Of a DNA stretch of 58,524 nt, positions 43,168-52,412 are shown in pieces. Each line of letters begins with the position of its first letter. The stretch's first letter is position 1. The stretch covers positions 1-58,524 of the forward strand of contig JAGWHY010000007.1 of the NCBI GenBank assembly GCA_028873575.1, read 5' to 3'. The notes below the pieces were generated by a model, which was given only the letters and a program-made list of their open reading frames with translations, was not told the DNA's origin and ran no database searches. The DNA comes from Acidobacteriota bacterium (lineage in GTDB: Bacteria > Actinomycetota > Acidimicrobiia > Acidimicrobiales > RAAP-2). The translations under genes and the position numbers were made by a program.

Positions 43168-43323
43168 TCAGGTCGCTGAGCGTCGCGAACCGTGGTCCTG
43201 TCCGGGGTGCGTCAACCACGCGCGCGCTTCGCAGAGAAAGGCGATGGTCTCTCCGGTCGCCTTCGCGGCGAGGGCGTCAAGAATTCGCTCATCCAGCGCT
43301 TGCAGTATTTCGTCAACGGCCAT
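43168..43323 (-). CDS. 51-aa protein downstream of thiS
   Basis: The frame runs from ATG 43323 to TGA 43168-43170 on the minus strand and has GAAAGGA 7 nt before the start. It begins MAVDEILQALDERILDALAA and looks mainly helical, with one Cys in IAFLCEARAW. It lies 21 bp after the thiS stop, so it is probably the last gene of the thiO-thiS unit. No family is recognised. The alternative frame on the other strand has no good start. A small thiazole-pathway partner is possible but not shown. Confidence 0.6.
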   Translation of the reverse strand: MAVDEILQALDERILDALAAKATGETIAFLCEARAWLTHPGQDHGSRRSAT

Positions 43324-43344
43324 AACCAGTCCTTTCGATACTCC

Positions 43345-43539
43345 CTAACCACCCGCCGCCGCCGTGAGAATCTCAACGACGTCACCGTCCTCCACGACCA
43401 CCGACTCCCAGGTCGAACGCGTGACGATTTCACCGTTGAGCGCCACCGCCACGCCCCGCGACGGTACCCGCAGTTGCGCGAGCAACGACGCAACGCTCAT
43501 TGGCGGCAATTCGTGACCCTCACCGTTCACCGTAATCAT
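43345..43539 (-). CDS. thiS: Thiamine sulfur-carrier protein ThiS
   Basis: The 64-aa ubiquitin-like protein begins MITVNGEGHELPPMSVASLL and ends EILTAAAGG. The C-terminal Gly-Gly is adenylated by ThiF and carries sulfur for the thiazole ring. VAVALNGEIVTRSTWESVVVEDGDVVEI is the family core. It overlaps the thiO end by 4 bp and is translated with it. thiG is not in the window. Confidence 0.92.
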   Translation of the reverse strand: MITVNGEGHELPPMSVASLLAQLRVPSRGVAVALNGEIVTRSTWESVVVEDGDVVEILTAAAGG

Positions 43540-44600
43540 GACAACTCCGAGACGAGCGCAACTATTTCCAACGACGCGAGTGGCGCCATCGTGACGCCGT
43601 GTCGGTACTGACCCGACGCCCAGACCCAACGGCCCTCGTCAAGAAGTTCAATAAAGGGATCAAGGTCCTCTGACACTGGACGCAGTCCGTAGCGGGTCTC
43701 GACGTACTCAGTTCCGTCGAGACCAGGCACCAATTCCAACGCGTCACGCATAAGTCGGGCGAGCTCGCCAAACTCCACCCGCGCCTCGGGACGTTCCTCG
43801 GCCGTCGCCCCGATCACGCAGTAGCCGTCTGGACGACTCACCAGGTAGAAGGTCCGTCCTCGCACGTAGGCGCGTAGTGTCGGTTGACGCGACCGATCGA
43901 GTCCCCTCAGCCGGGACGTAATGCCGCGAATGGGACGTACGACGTGACGAGCTGTTACGCCCTCGGGAAGCTGCTGCGCCCCGGTCGCGAGGACGCCATA
44001 ATCGGCGTGAACGGTGAAGGAGTCGCCCGTCGCCACCACGCCTTCGGCGCCACTCTCCACCCGGCGTACCCACGCCGTCATCACCTCCACGCCGAGCAGC
44101 TGGTTAGCCTCCAGCAACGTGGCGACGGCGTCATCAGGATCAATCCAGCCGTCGCCTTCGAGCAGATAGCCGTCGACGACGCGTGGCGTTATCTCCGCAA
44201 AGAGATCGGGTTGATCCTCTCGTCGCACGAAATCAACCTCAACGTTGGCCGCTCGGGCAACCTGCGCGAACTGCGCCGCGAGCGCCCGGTCGCTCGCGTC
44301 CCAACCAACGAGCAGCGTGCCGCCAATATTGATAGTGGGCCCGCGGCCGACTAACGCCGCGAGTTCGCCACTCAACGTTCGCCACTCGGCAACTGCTCGG
44401 CGCTGTCGCGCGAGGTTTGCTTCCTCACCCGGAAGTAACTCGGCACTGGGCGCCAGCATGCCGGCCGCCGCCCAAGTCGCGCCGCGCGCGGGGGCGGGGT
44501 CGATCAAGGTGACGCGCCACGCCGCGCGCGCGAAACGATACGCGGTGGCAAGTCCAATAATGCCGCCGCCGACCACCACGACGTGTCGGGGTTCACTCAC
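43536..44600 (-). CDS. thiO: Glycine oxidase ThiO
   Basis: The 354-aa flavoenzyme makes iminoglycine for thiazole synthesis in aerobic bacteria. The FAD motif VVVVGGGIIGLATAYRFARA is at about 7-26, then GATWAAAGMLAP, and the C-terminal VWASGQYRHGVTMAPLA is the ThiO signature. The start is GTG 44600. No TPP riboswitch-like THI box is visible in the 82-bp gap upstream, where the gltB promoter also lies. Confidence 0.93.
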   Translation of the reverse strand: MSEPRHVVVVGGGIIGLATAYRFARAAWRVTLIDPAPARGATWAAAGMLAPSAELLPGEEANLARQRRAVAEWRTLSGELAALVGRGPTINIGGTLLVGWDASDRALAAQFAQVARAANVEVDFVRREDQPDLFAEITPRVVDGYLLEGDGWIDPDDAVATLLEANQLLGVEVMTAWVRRVESGAEGVVATGDSFTVHADYGVLATGAQQLPEGVTARHVVRPIRGITSRLRGLDRSRQPTLRAYVRGRTFYLVSRPDGYCVIGATAEERPEARVEFGELARLMRDALELVPGLDGTEYVETRYGLRPVSEDLDPFIELLDEGRWVWASGQYRHGVTMAPLASLEIVALVSELS

Positions 44601-44641
44601 GCGTCCAGCGTAGGTCCGGATGGTTCCGGTGACGATTTCGA

Positions 44642-44680
44642 TATAGTGGACGGCGGGTCAGCGTTGCCCCAAAGGCAACG
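44642..44680 (+). promoter_or_regulatory. gltB -10 box and start-proximal hairpin
   Basis: TATAGT at 44642-44647 is a likely -10 box. CGTTGCC (44662-44668) pairs with GGCAACG (44674-44680) over 7 bp with loop CCAAA, ending 2 nt before the gltB ATG. The hairpin would cover the only AAAGG-like ribosome binding site, so it could lower or regulate initiation. Confidence 0.5.
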
Positions 44681-44682
44681 AC

Positions 44683-47600
44683 ATGACGAAATCTCTTTAC
44701 GACCCTTCTTTCGAGCACGACGCCTGCGGCGTTGGCATGATCGCCGACCTCACTGGTCGGCCGTCTTTCGGCACGATTGGCGACGCGCTGACGATTCTCG
44801 AAAATCTCGAACACCGTGGCGCCGTCGGTGCCGACGTCGACAGCGGTGACGGTGCGGGCATCCTGATTCAAATCCCGGACGCCTTTCTGCGCGAGATTCT
44901 CGGCGTCACGTTGCCCGACCTCGGTTCCTACGGCGTCGGCCAGTGGATGTTGTCGCGTGAAGAGCCACTCGAAGCGCAGCAACGCACCATTGAGGCCGTC
45001 TTTGGTGAACTCGGTCTCTCCACGCTCACGTGGCGCCACGTGCCCGTCGACTCAACGATTCTCGGCCCCACCTCAAGCGCTTCCGAACCGTTGATGTACC
45101 AACAGATCATCGTCACCGAAGAGCCTGGGGCGGCGCTGGAAGCCCGGCTCTATTGCGCCCGCAAGCTCGTCGAGCACGCCGGTAACGCGTACGCCGCTTC
45201 TTGTTCATCAAAGGTCCTGATCTACAAGGGGATGTTGTCCTCACCCCAACTTCGCCAGTACTACGACGACCTGCGTGACGAGCGACTGAGCTCGGCGATC
45301 GCGGTCGTGCACAGCCGCTTCTCCACCAACGTCCTTCCTCGTTGGGACCTCGCCCAACCGTTTCGCTACATCGCGCACAACGGTGAGATCAACACCGTGC
45401 GTGGCAACCGCAATTGGATGGTGGCTCGCGAAACGACGTTGGCGAGCGTTCACCTGCCGATCGACCCACTCGAGCTGGCGCCAATCGTGACGCCAAACAT
45501 GAGCGACTCCGCCAGTTTTGACGAGGTCGTCGAACTCTTGGTCCAAGGCGGTCGATCGCTCCCGCACGCCGTCTTAATGATGATCCCTGAGGCTTGGGAG
45601 CGCTCAACCTTCATGAGCACCACGCGACGTGACTTTTACCGCTATCACGCCGGATTGATGGAGCCGTGGGACGGGCCGGCGTCGGTGACTTTCTGTGACG
45701 GCAACGTCGTCGGCGCGGTGCTGGATCGCAACGGCCTTCGTCCGGCGCGGTACTGGGTTACCAAGGACCAGCGCGTCATTTTCGCGAGCGAAGTCGGCGT
45801 GCTCCCCATCGATCCCGCCAATATCGAACGCAAGGGTCGCCTCCAGCCCGGTCGCATGTTCTTGGTGGATCTCTCACGTGGTCGCGTCGTCGACGATGAC
45901 GAACTGAAGGACGATCTCGCGAGCCGCCAACCCTACGGAGACTGGCTCGACCAAGAACAGGTTTCACTCGACGAAATCGAGACGCCCTCAATTCTGACGC
46001 CGAGTCACGCGACGGTGATCCGGCGCCAGAAGAGTTTTGGCTTTAGCGAAGAAGACCTCCGTCTCATCATTCGTCACATGGCGCAGGTGGGTGAAGAACC
46101 CATTGGCTCTATGGGGTCTGACACCGCTCTGGCGGCTCTGTCACGTCTTCCCCGTTCTATCTTTGACTACTTCACTCAACTCTTCGCGCAGGTGACTAAT
46201 CCGCCGCTCGACGCCATTCGCGAAGAACTGGTCACCTCAACGCGCGTGACCATTGGCGGTGAAGGAAACCTATTGAGTGAAACGGCTGGTCACTGTCGTC
46301 AGGTCGTGTTGCCCTCACCAATCCTCAGCGTGGAAGAACTCGCCAAACTGCGCTGGATTGAAGAGCAGACCGGACTCGCGGGCTTTCGCGCGGTCCAGAT
46401 AGACGCGCTCTTTCCCGCCCACGGTCCGGGCTCGGCCGCGGATCGAATGGCCACCGCCATTGACGAGATTGGCGATCGCGTCGTCGCCGAAGTGCGTGCC
46501 GGCGCCAACATCGTCATCCTGTCGGACCGTGGATCGCTCGCCGCTCACGCCGCGGTGCCGAGTCTTTTAGTGACGTCGGCGGTGCATCACCGCCTCGTCC
46601 AGGAGCACTTGCGCACGAGCGCCGCGCTAATCCTCGAAGCCGGAGACGTACGCGAGGTGCACCACGCCGCGCTCTTGTTGGGATTTGGCGCGTCGGCCGT
46701 GTGTCCCTACCTCGCCTACGAGTCAATCGACGCCTTGGTTGAAGCGGGCGAGTTGAGCGAACTCGACGCCTTCGAGGCCCGCTATCAGTACGGCAAGTCA
46801 CTGAACAAAGGGCTCGTCAAGATCATGTCGAAGATGGGCGTGAGCACGGTGGCGAGCTACGTCGGTTCGCAGCTCTTCGAGGCCGTTGGCCTATCTGATG
46901 ACGTGCTCAGTCGCTATTTCCCGGGTTTTCGCTCGCGGGTGGGCGGCGCGACGCTCGAGCGAGTCGCCGACGACGTCATACGGTGGCACGACGAGGCCTA
47001 CGGGCCACCCTCGGTCGATCGCGTGCAGTTGACCAACCGCGGGGAGTACCAGTGGCGGCGCGATGGTGAGTTGCACCTGTTTAATCCACGTACCGTTCAA
47101 AAACTGCAGCACGCCACACGCGAGAAGCGCTACGACATCTTCAAGGAATACACCCGAATGGTCGACGAGCAGGCCGACGCGTCGCTCACCCTTCGGGCGT
47201 TACTCGAAATAACACCATCGTCGACCCCGCTCGCGCTCGACGACGTTGAGAGTGTGGCCTCTATCGTTAAGCGGTTCTCCACCGGCGCGATGTCCTACGG
47301 CTCGATCTCCGAAGAGGCCCACACCACTTTGGCGATCGCGATGAACCGGCTCGGCGGCAAGTCGAACACCGGCGAGGGTGGCGAGGACGCCGAACGATTC
47401 GACACGTCCGACCCACGCTTCAATCGTCGTAGCGCGATTAAGCAAGTGGCGTCGGGACGCTTCGGGGTCACCAGCGAGTATTTGGTGAACGCGGACGACC
47501 TGCAGATCAAGATGGCTCAGGGGGCGAAGCCGGGGGAGGGTGGTCAGCTTCCCGGCTCCAAGGTCTACCCCTGGATCGCGAAGACCCGCCACTCGACGCC

Positions 47601-49125
47601 GGGGGTCGGTTTAATCTCACCGCCACCCCACCACGACATCTACTCGATTGAGGATCTGGCGCAGCTCATCTACGACCTCAAGAACGCGAACGACCAAGCC
47701 CGCGTTCACGTCAAGTTGGTCAGCGAACAGGGCGTTGGCACGATTGCCGCGGGCGTCGCCAAAGCCCACGCCGACGTGATTTTGATTTCGGGTCACGACG
47801 GCGGCACGGGCGCCGCGCCACTGACGTCTCTGAAGCACGCCGGCACCCCGTGGGAACTCGGACTCGCCGAGGCCCATCAGACGTTGGCCTCCAACGGACT
47901 GCGTAGCCGCGTCGTCCTCCAGGTCGACGGGCAGTTAAAGACCGGTCGCGACGTCATCGTCGCCGCCCTCCTCGGCGCCGAAGAGTTCGGGTTCGCGTCC
48001 GCGCCGCTGGTCGTCGAGGGTTGCATCATGATGCGCGTCTGTCACCTCGACACCTGTCCCGTCGGGATCGCCACGCAGAACCCTCGGTTGCGCGAGCGCT
48101 TCACGGGTCGTCCAGAGTTTGTTGAGAATTTCTTCGAATTCATCGCCGAGGAAGTTCGTGAGTATCTCGCGGCCTTGGGCGTACGCACGATCGACGAACT
48201 CATTGGCGACGCGTCGCGGCTGCGCGTGCGCGCGCATCAGGCGCGCGAGAGCGACCTCGACCTCTCTGCGCTCTTAGTGAGCGCTCCACCCGATCAACGT
48301 CGCCACAGCATCAAGCAAGACCACGGCCTCGATCAAGCACTGGACTGGCGCTTCCTCTCCGACGCCGTTACGGCCGCCACTCAAGGCACGCCCGTGACCT
48401 TCCAATTCGAGGTTCACAACGTCAATCGCGCGGTGGGAACACTCACGGGTTCCGCAATTACTCGTGCGCTCGGTCGACGGACCTTGCCCGACGACCACGT
48501 CGTGGTTGAACTCACCGGATCGTCCGGACAGAGTTTGGGGGCCTTCATCCCTCGAGGACTGACGTTGCGACTCGAAGGCGACACCAACGACTACGCGGGC
48601 AAGGGACTGTCGGGTGGACGCGTCATCGTGCGCCCTCCGACGTCGGCCACCTTCGCCAGTGAAGAGAACATCATCGCGGGCAACGTCATTGGCTACGGCG
48701 CGACCAGCGGCGAGATCTTCATTCGCGGGGTTGTCGGTGAACGCTGTGGTGTGCGCAACTCCGGCGCGACCATCGTCGTCGAGGGCGCGGGCGATCACGC
48801 CGGCGAGTACATGACTGGGGGCGTCGTCGTGATCCTCGGCAACGTCGGGCGCAACCTCGCCGCCGGCATGAGCGGCGGCACGATCTACCTCTACGACCCC
48901 GAAAACCGCGTGCACGACCACCTCAGCGCGGGTGTCTACGAAATCGATCCCCTCGAGCAGAGTGACGACGAACTCCTGCACGCTCTCCTCGAGCGCTTCC
49001 TCGCCGAAACCGGCTCACCGGTCGCCCAACGCGTGACCACGAACTGGCGCGAGGAGCGCATGAACTTTGTCCGCATTGAAACCTCGGAGTACCAACGAGC
49101 CCGTGACGAGCAGCGCAATGGGTAA
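44683..49125 (+). CDS. gltB: Glutamate synthase large subunit (GOGAT alpha)
   Basis: The 1480-aa enzyme combines glutamine and 2-oxoglutarate to two glutamates. The N-terminal glutaminase domain follows a short propeptide (14 residues), and the catalytic Cys is C15 in HDACGVGMI. The FMN/synthase domain has LGGKSNTGEGGEDAERF and GGTGAAPLTSLKHAG. The 3Fe-4S cysteines are in CIMMRVCHLDTCPVGIATQNP. The C-terminal beta-helix domain has repeating G-x-x-G units. Length and domain order are normal. It overlaps gltD by 8 bp. Confidence 0.97.
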   Translation: MTKSLYDPSFEHDACGVGMIADLTGRPSFGTIGDALTILENLEHRGAVGADVDSGDGAGILIQIPDAFLREILGVTLPDLGSYGVGQWMLSREEPLEAQQRTIEAVFGELGLSTLTWRHVPVDSTILGPTSSASEPLMYQQIIVTEEPGAALEARLYCARKLVEHAGNAYAASCSSKVLIYKGMLSSPQLRQYYDDLRDERLSSAIAVVHSRFSTNVLPRWDLAQPFRYIAHNGEINTVRGNRNWMVARETTLASVHLPIDPLELAPIVTPNMSDSASFDEVVELLVQGGRSLPHAVLMMIPEAWERSTFMSTTRRDFYRYHAGLMEPWDGPASVTFCDGNVVGAVLDRNGLRPARYWVTKDQRVIFASEVGVLPIDPANIERKGRLQPGRMFLVDLSRGRVVDDDELKDDLASRQPYGDWLDQEQVSLDEIETPSILTPSHATVIRRQKSFGFSEEDLRLIIRHMAQVGEEPIGSMGSDTALAALSRLPRSIFDYFTQLFAQVTNPPLDAIREELVTSTRVTIGGEGNLLSETAGHCRQVVLPSPILSVEELAKLRWIEEQTGLAGFRAVQIDALFPAHGPGSAADRMATAIDEIGDRVVAEVRAGANIVILSDRGSLAAHAAVPSLLVTSAVHHRLVQEHLRTSAALILEAGDVREVHHAALLLGFGASAVCPYLAYESIDALVEAGELSELDAFEARYQYGKSLNKGLVKIMSKMGVSTVASYVGSQLFEAVGLSDDVLSRYFPGFRSRVGGATLERVADDVIRWHDEAYGPPSVDRVQLTNRGEYQWRRDGELHLFNPRTVQKLQHATREKRYDIFKEYTRMVDEQADASLTLRALLEITPSSTPLALDDVESVASIVKRFSTGAMSYGSISEEAHTTLAIAMNRLGGKSNTGEGGEDAERFDTSDPRFNRRSAIKQVASGRFGVTSEYLVNADDLQIKMAQGAKPGEGGQLPGSKVYPWIAKTRHSTPGVGLISPPPHHDIYSIEDLAQLIYDLKNANDQARVHVKLVSEQGVGTIAAGVAKAHADVILISGHDGGTGAAPLTSLKHAGTPWELGLAEAHQTLASNGLRSRVVLQVDGQLKTGRDVIVAALLGAEEFGFASAPLVVEGCIMMRVCHLDTCPVGIATQNPRLRERFTGRPEFVENFFEFIAEEVREYLAALGVRTIDELIGDASRLRVRAHQARESDLDLSALLVSAPPDQRRHSIKQDHGLDQALDWRFLSDAVTAATQGTPVTFQFEVHNVNRAVGTLTGSAITRALGRRTLPDDHVVVELTGSSGQSLGAFIPRGLTLRLEGDTNDYAGKGLSGGRVIVRPPTSATFASEENIIAGNVIGYGATSGEIFIRGVVGERCGVRNSGATIVVEGAGDHAGEYMTGGVVVILGNVGRNLAAGMSGGTIYLYDPENRVHDHLSAGVYEIDPLEQSDDELLHALLERFLAETGSPVAQRVTTNWREERMNFVRIETSEYQRARDEQRNG

Positions 49126-50548
49126 GGTCACTGGCTTCCTCGAATTCGATCGCTCCGGACCGCGTTATCGCCCCGTGCCCGTACGACTGCGCGACTGGCG
49201 CGAGGTCTACGAACCCCAGAGTGACGAAGAGCTCAGCCAGCAAGGGGCGCGGTGCATGGACTGTGGCATCCCCTTTTGTATGCAAGGCTGCCCCCTGGGT
49301 AATCGCATCCCAGTCTTCAACGACGGCGTATTCAAGCAGCAGTGGGAGCGGGCGGCGAGTCAGCTGTTCGCAACCAACAACTTTCCCGAATTCACGGGAC
49401 GTCTCTGTCCGGCACCTTGTGAGTCGGCCTGCGTCCTGGCGATCTCCTCGCAGGCCGTGACGATTGAGCGTCTCGAGTACGAGGTAGCTGAGCACGCCTT
49501 CGCCCTGGGCCTCGCGGTGAGTACCTCGAGTGCTCCCGAGAGCGGTCGGCGCGTCGCCGTCGTGGGTTCGGGTCCGGCCGGTCTCGCCGTCGCGGCGCAA
49601 CTTCGTAGCGTGGGTCACGCGGTGTCCGTCTACGAACGCAGCGACCAGATAGGCGGACTCTTGCGTTACGGCATCCCTGAGTTCAAGATGGAAAAGCGCG
49701 TGCTCGATCGGCGCCTCGAGGTCATGCGGGCGTCGGGCATCAAGTTCTACACCAACGTGACGGTGGGCGCGGGTGGGACGCCACTGCGCGACCTGCAGCG
49801 CAATCACGACGCGGTCGTGCTCGCGCTGGGCGCCACGCGTCCTCGTCTCATCCCCGTACCGGGGGCGGACCTGATTGGCGTCCACCCCGCGATGACCTAT
49901 CTCGAGGCCTCCAACCGTGCGGTGACCGCTCACGAGACGTCACCAATTAACGCGGCGGGTCAACACGTCATCATTCTGGGTGGCGGCGACACCGGCGCGG
50001 ACTGTCTCGGCACCGCGCACCGCCAGGGCGCGTTGAGCGTGCACCAAATTGAAATTATGGACCGACCACCGGACGAACGCCCGGCCGATCAACCGTGGCC
50101 GACGATGGCGCGTCTCTTCAAAACGACCTCCGCGCACGAAGAAGGTGGCGATCGCCAGTTCTCGACCGAGACGCTCGCGTTCCTGGGTGACGACCGCGTG
50201 CGAGCGATCAAACTGCGTGACCACGCGAGTGATCAGATCGTCGAACTGCCGGCTGACTTGGTCTTGATCGCCGCCGGCTTTCTCGGACCCGAACTCGCCG
50301 GGTTGGAACTCGACGGCGCGCCCTACGTCAACGCGCGCTCGTCACTCGCGGTGAGCGACCAGTGGCGCCTCACGAGCTACCCCGGCGAGACACCCGTCTT
50401 CGCCTGCGGGGACGCGGTGCGGGGCCAGAGTTTGATCGTCTGGGCCATCGCCGAGGGACGTAGCTGCGCCGCCGCGGTCGACACGCACCTGCGCGGCGGG
50501 GCCACCACACTGCCCGCGCCCGTGGTCCCGTACGAAGTTTCCTGGTGA
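49118..50548 (+). CDS. gltD: Glutamate synthase small subunit
   Basis: The 476-aa subunit passes electrons from NAD(P)H to GltB. The N-terminal double 4Fe-4S site has RCMDCGIPFCMQGCPLGNRIP and CPAPCESACVLA. VAVVGSGPAGLAVAAQL is the FAD site, and HVIILGGGDTGADCLGTA is the NAD(P)H site. ATG 49118 lies in the end of gltB; the frame upstream to 49067 is ignored. It is translationally coupled to gltB. Confidence 0.96.
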   Translation: MGKVTGFLEFDRSGPRYRPVPVRLRDWREVYEPQSDEELSQQGARCMDCGIPFCMQGCPLGNRIPVFNDGVFKQQWERAASQLFATNNFPEFTGRLCPAPCESACVLAISSQAVTIERLEYEVAEHAFALGLAVSTSSAPESGRRVAVVGSGPAGLAVAAQLRSVGHAVSVYERSDQIGGLLRYGIPEFKMEKRVLDRRLEVMRASGIKFYTNVTVGAGGTPLRDLQRNHDAVVLALGATRPRLIPVPGADLIGVHPAMTYLEASNRAVTAHETSPINAAGQHVIILGGGDTGADCLGTAHRQGALSVHQIEIMDRPPDERPADQPWPTMARLFKTTSAHEEGGDRQFSTETLAFLGDDRVRAIKLRDHASDQIVELPADLVLIAAGFLGPELAGLELDGAPYVNARSSLAVSDQWRLTSYPGETPVFACGDAVRGQSLIVWAIAEGRSCAAAVDTHLRGGATTLPAPVVPYEVSW

Positions 50549-50595
50549 GTCACCGGTAGCATCGAACCCAGCAACATCACCACGAAGGGGGAATC

Positions 50596-52218
50596 GTGAA
50601 GAGCACGATGCAAGACTCGCCGCTACTTATTAGCGGCATTCTGCGACACGGCGAGTTTGTGTACGCCGACAAGAAAATCTTCACGGTCACGCCCGAAGGC
50701 GTCGAGGTCGCCACGTACTTTGAGGTCTCTAAGCGTGCCGAGCGCCTGGCGGCGGCCCTGCAACGTCTGGGCGTGCAGCGCGGTGAGCGAGTGGGAACCT
50801 TCATGTGGAACAACCAGCGCCACATGGAGGCGTATTACGCGATTCCCTCCATGGGCGCGGTGTTGCACACGCTCAACATTCGTCTCTTTCCAGAACAACT
50901 CAGTTACGTCATCAATCACGCCGAGGACAAAGTATTGATTGTCGACGCGAGCCTCATTCCTTTGCTGGCCAAGGTGCGTGACCAACTCACCACCGTGGAA
51001 ACGATTATCGTCGCCGGGTCCGGTGATACCTCCGCCCTCGGCGAGACGCTTGACTACGAGACGTTGCTCGGCGCCGAGCGTCCTGGTTTCGAGTGGCCCG
51101 TCCTTGACGAACGCGACGCGGCGATTATGTGTTACACGTCGGGCACCACGGGGAACCCCAAGGGCGTCGTGTACTCGCACCGTTCGACCTGGCTACACTC
51201 CATGGCCTCGATGACGGCCAACTCCATTGGACTGTGCGAGCGTGATCGGTGTCTGTTGATCGTGCCCATGTTTCACGTAAACGCGTGGGGGGCCGCCTTC
51301 ACGGCAATGTTCGCGGGTATGGAACTGATCATGCCCCAGATGTTCTTACAGGGCGAGCCAATCCTGAAGATGGTGCGTGAGCTTCGCCCCTCCATTTCCC
51401 TTGGCGTGCCCACCATTTGGAATGACGTGCTGCGCGCGATTGACGCCGGCACCGAGGAGGTCGATCTTTCCAGTCTGCGCGGCATTCTCGTCGGGGGATC
51501 GGCGCTGCCGCGCTACATGATCGAGGCGTTCCGCGATCGATTCGGCATTGACCTCATTCAAGGATGGGGAATGACCGAGACCTCGCCGCTCGCGGCGGTC
51601 TCGATTCCACCCGCGGGCACACCCAAGGACCAGGAGATTGATTACCGCGTTAAGGCGGGACGCGTCGTCGCGGGCGTGGAAATGCGCGTGTGCGCCGAAG
51701 ACGGCTCCGTGATGCCCAACGACGGCAAGAGCGTCGGTGAGTTCGAAATTCGAGGTCCTTGGATCACGGGTGCGTACTACGGCGTGGACGATCCCGAAAA
51801 GTTCCACGACGGCTGGCTGCGCACGGGCGACATTGGATCGCTCGACAGCGAGGGATTCATGGTCATCAGCGACCGCACCAAGGACGTGATCAAGTCCGGT
51901 GGTGAGTGGATTTCCTCCGTCGAGCTCGAATCAACCGTCATGGCCCATCCCGCCGTCTTCGAGGCAGCGGTGATCGCGATTCCTGACGAGAAGTGGCAAG
52001 AACGACCGCTGTGCTGCGTCGTTCTACGTCCCGACGCCACGGCCAGCGCCGAAGAACTTCGCGACTTCCTAGCCCAGCGGGTGGCGAAATGGTGGCTTCC
52101 CGACAGCTGGGCCTTCGTCGACGCCATTCCAAAAACGAGCGTTGGCAAGTTCGACAAGAAGGTGCTTCGTCAGCGCTTCGCCGATCACCAGCTCGACGTG
52201 GTCAGCGTCACGGCGTGA
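50596..52218 (+). CDS. AMP-dependent fatty-acid-CoA ligase (FadD/AlkK-like)
   Basis: The 540-aa enzyme activates carboxylic acids as CoA thioesters. The P-loop is CYTSGTTGNPKGVVYSHRS. LIQGWGMTETSPLA is the A5 motif, and WLRTGDIGSLDSEGFMVISDRTKDVIKSGGEWISSVELE is the hinge. The late PKTSVGKFDKKVLRQ carries the catalytic Lys. The pattern points to medium- or long-chain fatty acids rather than acetate. GTG 50596 has GGGGGAAT upstream. Its stop overlaps a small gene (GTGA). Confidence 0.9.
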   Translation: MKSTMQDSPLLISGILRHGEFVYADKKIFTVTPEGVEVATYFEVSKRAERLAAALQRLGVQRGERVGTFMWNNQRHMEAYYAIPSMGAVLHTLNIRLFPEQLSYVINHAEDKVLIVDASLIPLLAKVRDQLTTVETIIVAGSGDTSALGETLDYETLLGAERPGFEWPVLDERDAAIMCYTSGTTGNPKGVVYSHRSTWLHSMASMTANSIGLCERDRCLLIVPMFHVNAWGAAFTAMFAGMELIMPQMFLQGEPILKMVRELRPSISLGVPTIWNDVLRAIDAGTEEVDLSSLRGILVGGSALPRYMIEAFRDRFGIDLIQGWGMTETSPLAAVSIPPAGTPKDQEIDYRVKAGRVVAGVEMRVCAEDGSVMPNDGKSVGEFEIRGPWITGAYYGVDDPEKFHDGWLRTGDIGSLDSEGFMVISDRTKDVIKSGGEWISSVELESTVMAHPAVFEAAVIAIPDEKWQERPLCCVVLRPDATASAEELRDFLAQRVAKWWLPDSWAFVDAIPKTSVGKFDKKVLRQRFADHQLDVVSVTA

Positions 52219-52412
52219 GTGACCTCGAGCAACTGGCCGACGACGTCGCGCAACTCGAGGCGCGCGTCACCGACGCGGTCTTTGACGCCGTGCGCTCCCA
52301 GTTGCGCGGCGAGAACGCCGAGGCTGCTCGTGAACTCGAACGACGACTAGCCAAGGTCCGCCGGAGCCTGCAAAAGGCCGAGCACCTTTTGCGACACGGC
52401 GGCGACGACTAA
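52215..52412 (+). CDS. 65-aa coiled-coil protein
   Basis: The protein starts at GTG 52215 inside the ligase stop (GTGA overlap). It is almost entirely helical, with heptad-like Leu, Ala and Arg spacing (EQLADDVAQLEARVTDAVFD and AARELERRLAKVRRSLQKAE). It has no membrane segment or catalytic motif. Its end overlaps the convergent LOG gene by 4 bp. Translational coupling makes it likely real; its role is unknown. Confidence 0.65.
   Translation: MSDLEQLADDVAQLEARVTDAVFDAVRSQLRGENAEAARELERRLAKVRRSLQKAEHLLRHGGDD

Noticed and set aside
44601-44682. TPP riboswitch upstream of thiO
   Set aside because: No THI-box core sequence was seen on the minus strand, and the gap is only 82 bp and shared with the gltB promoter.
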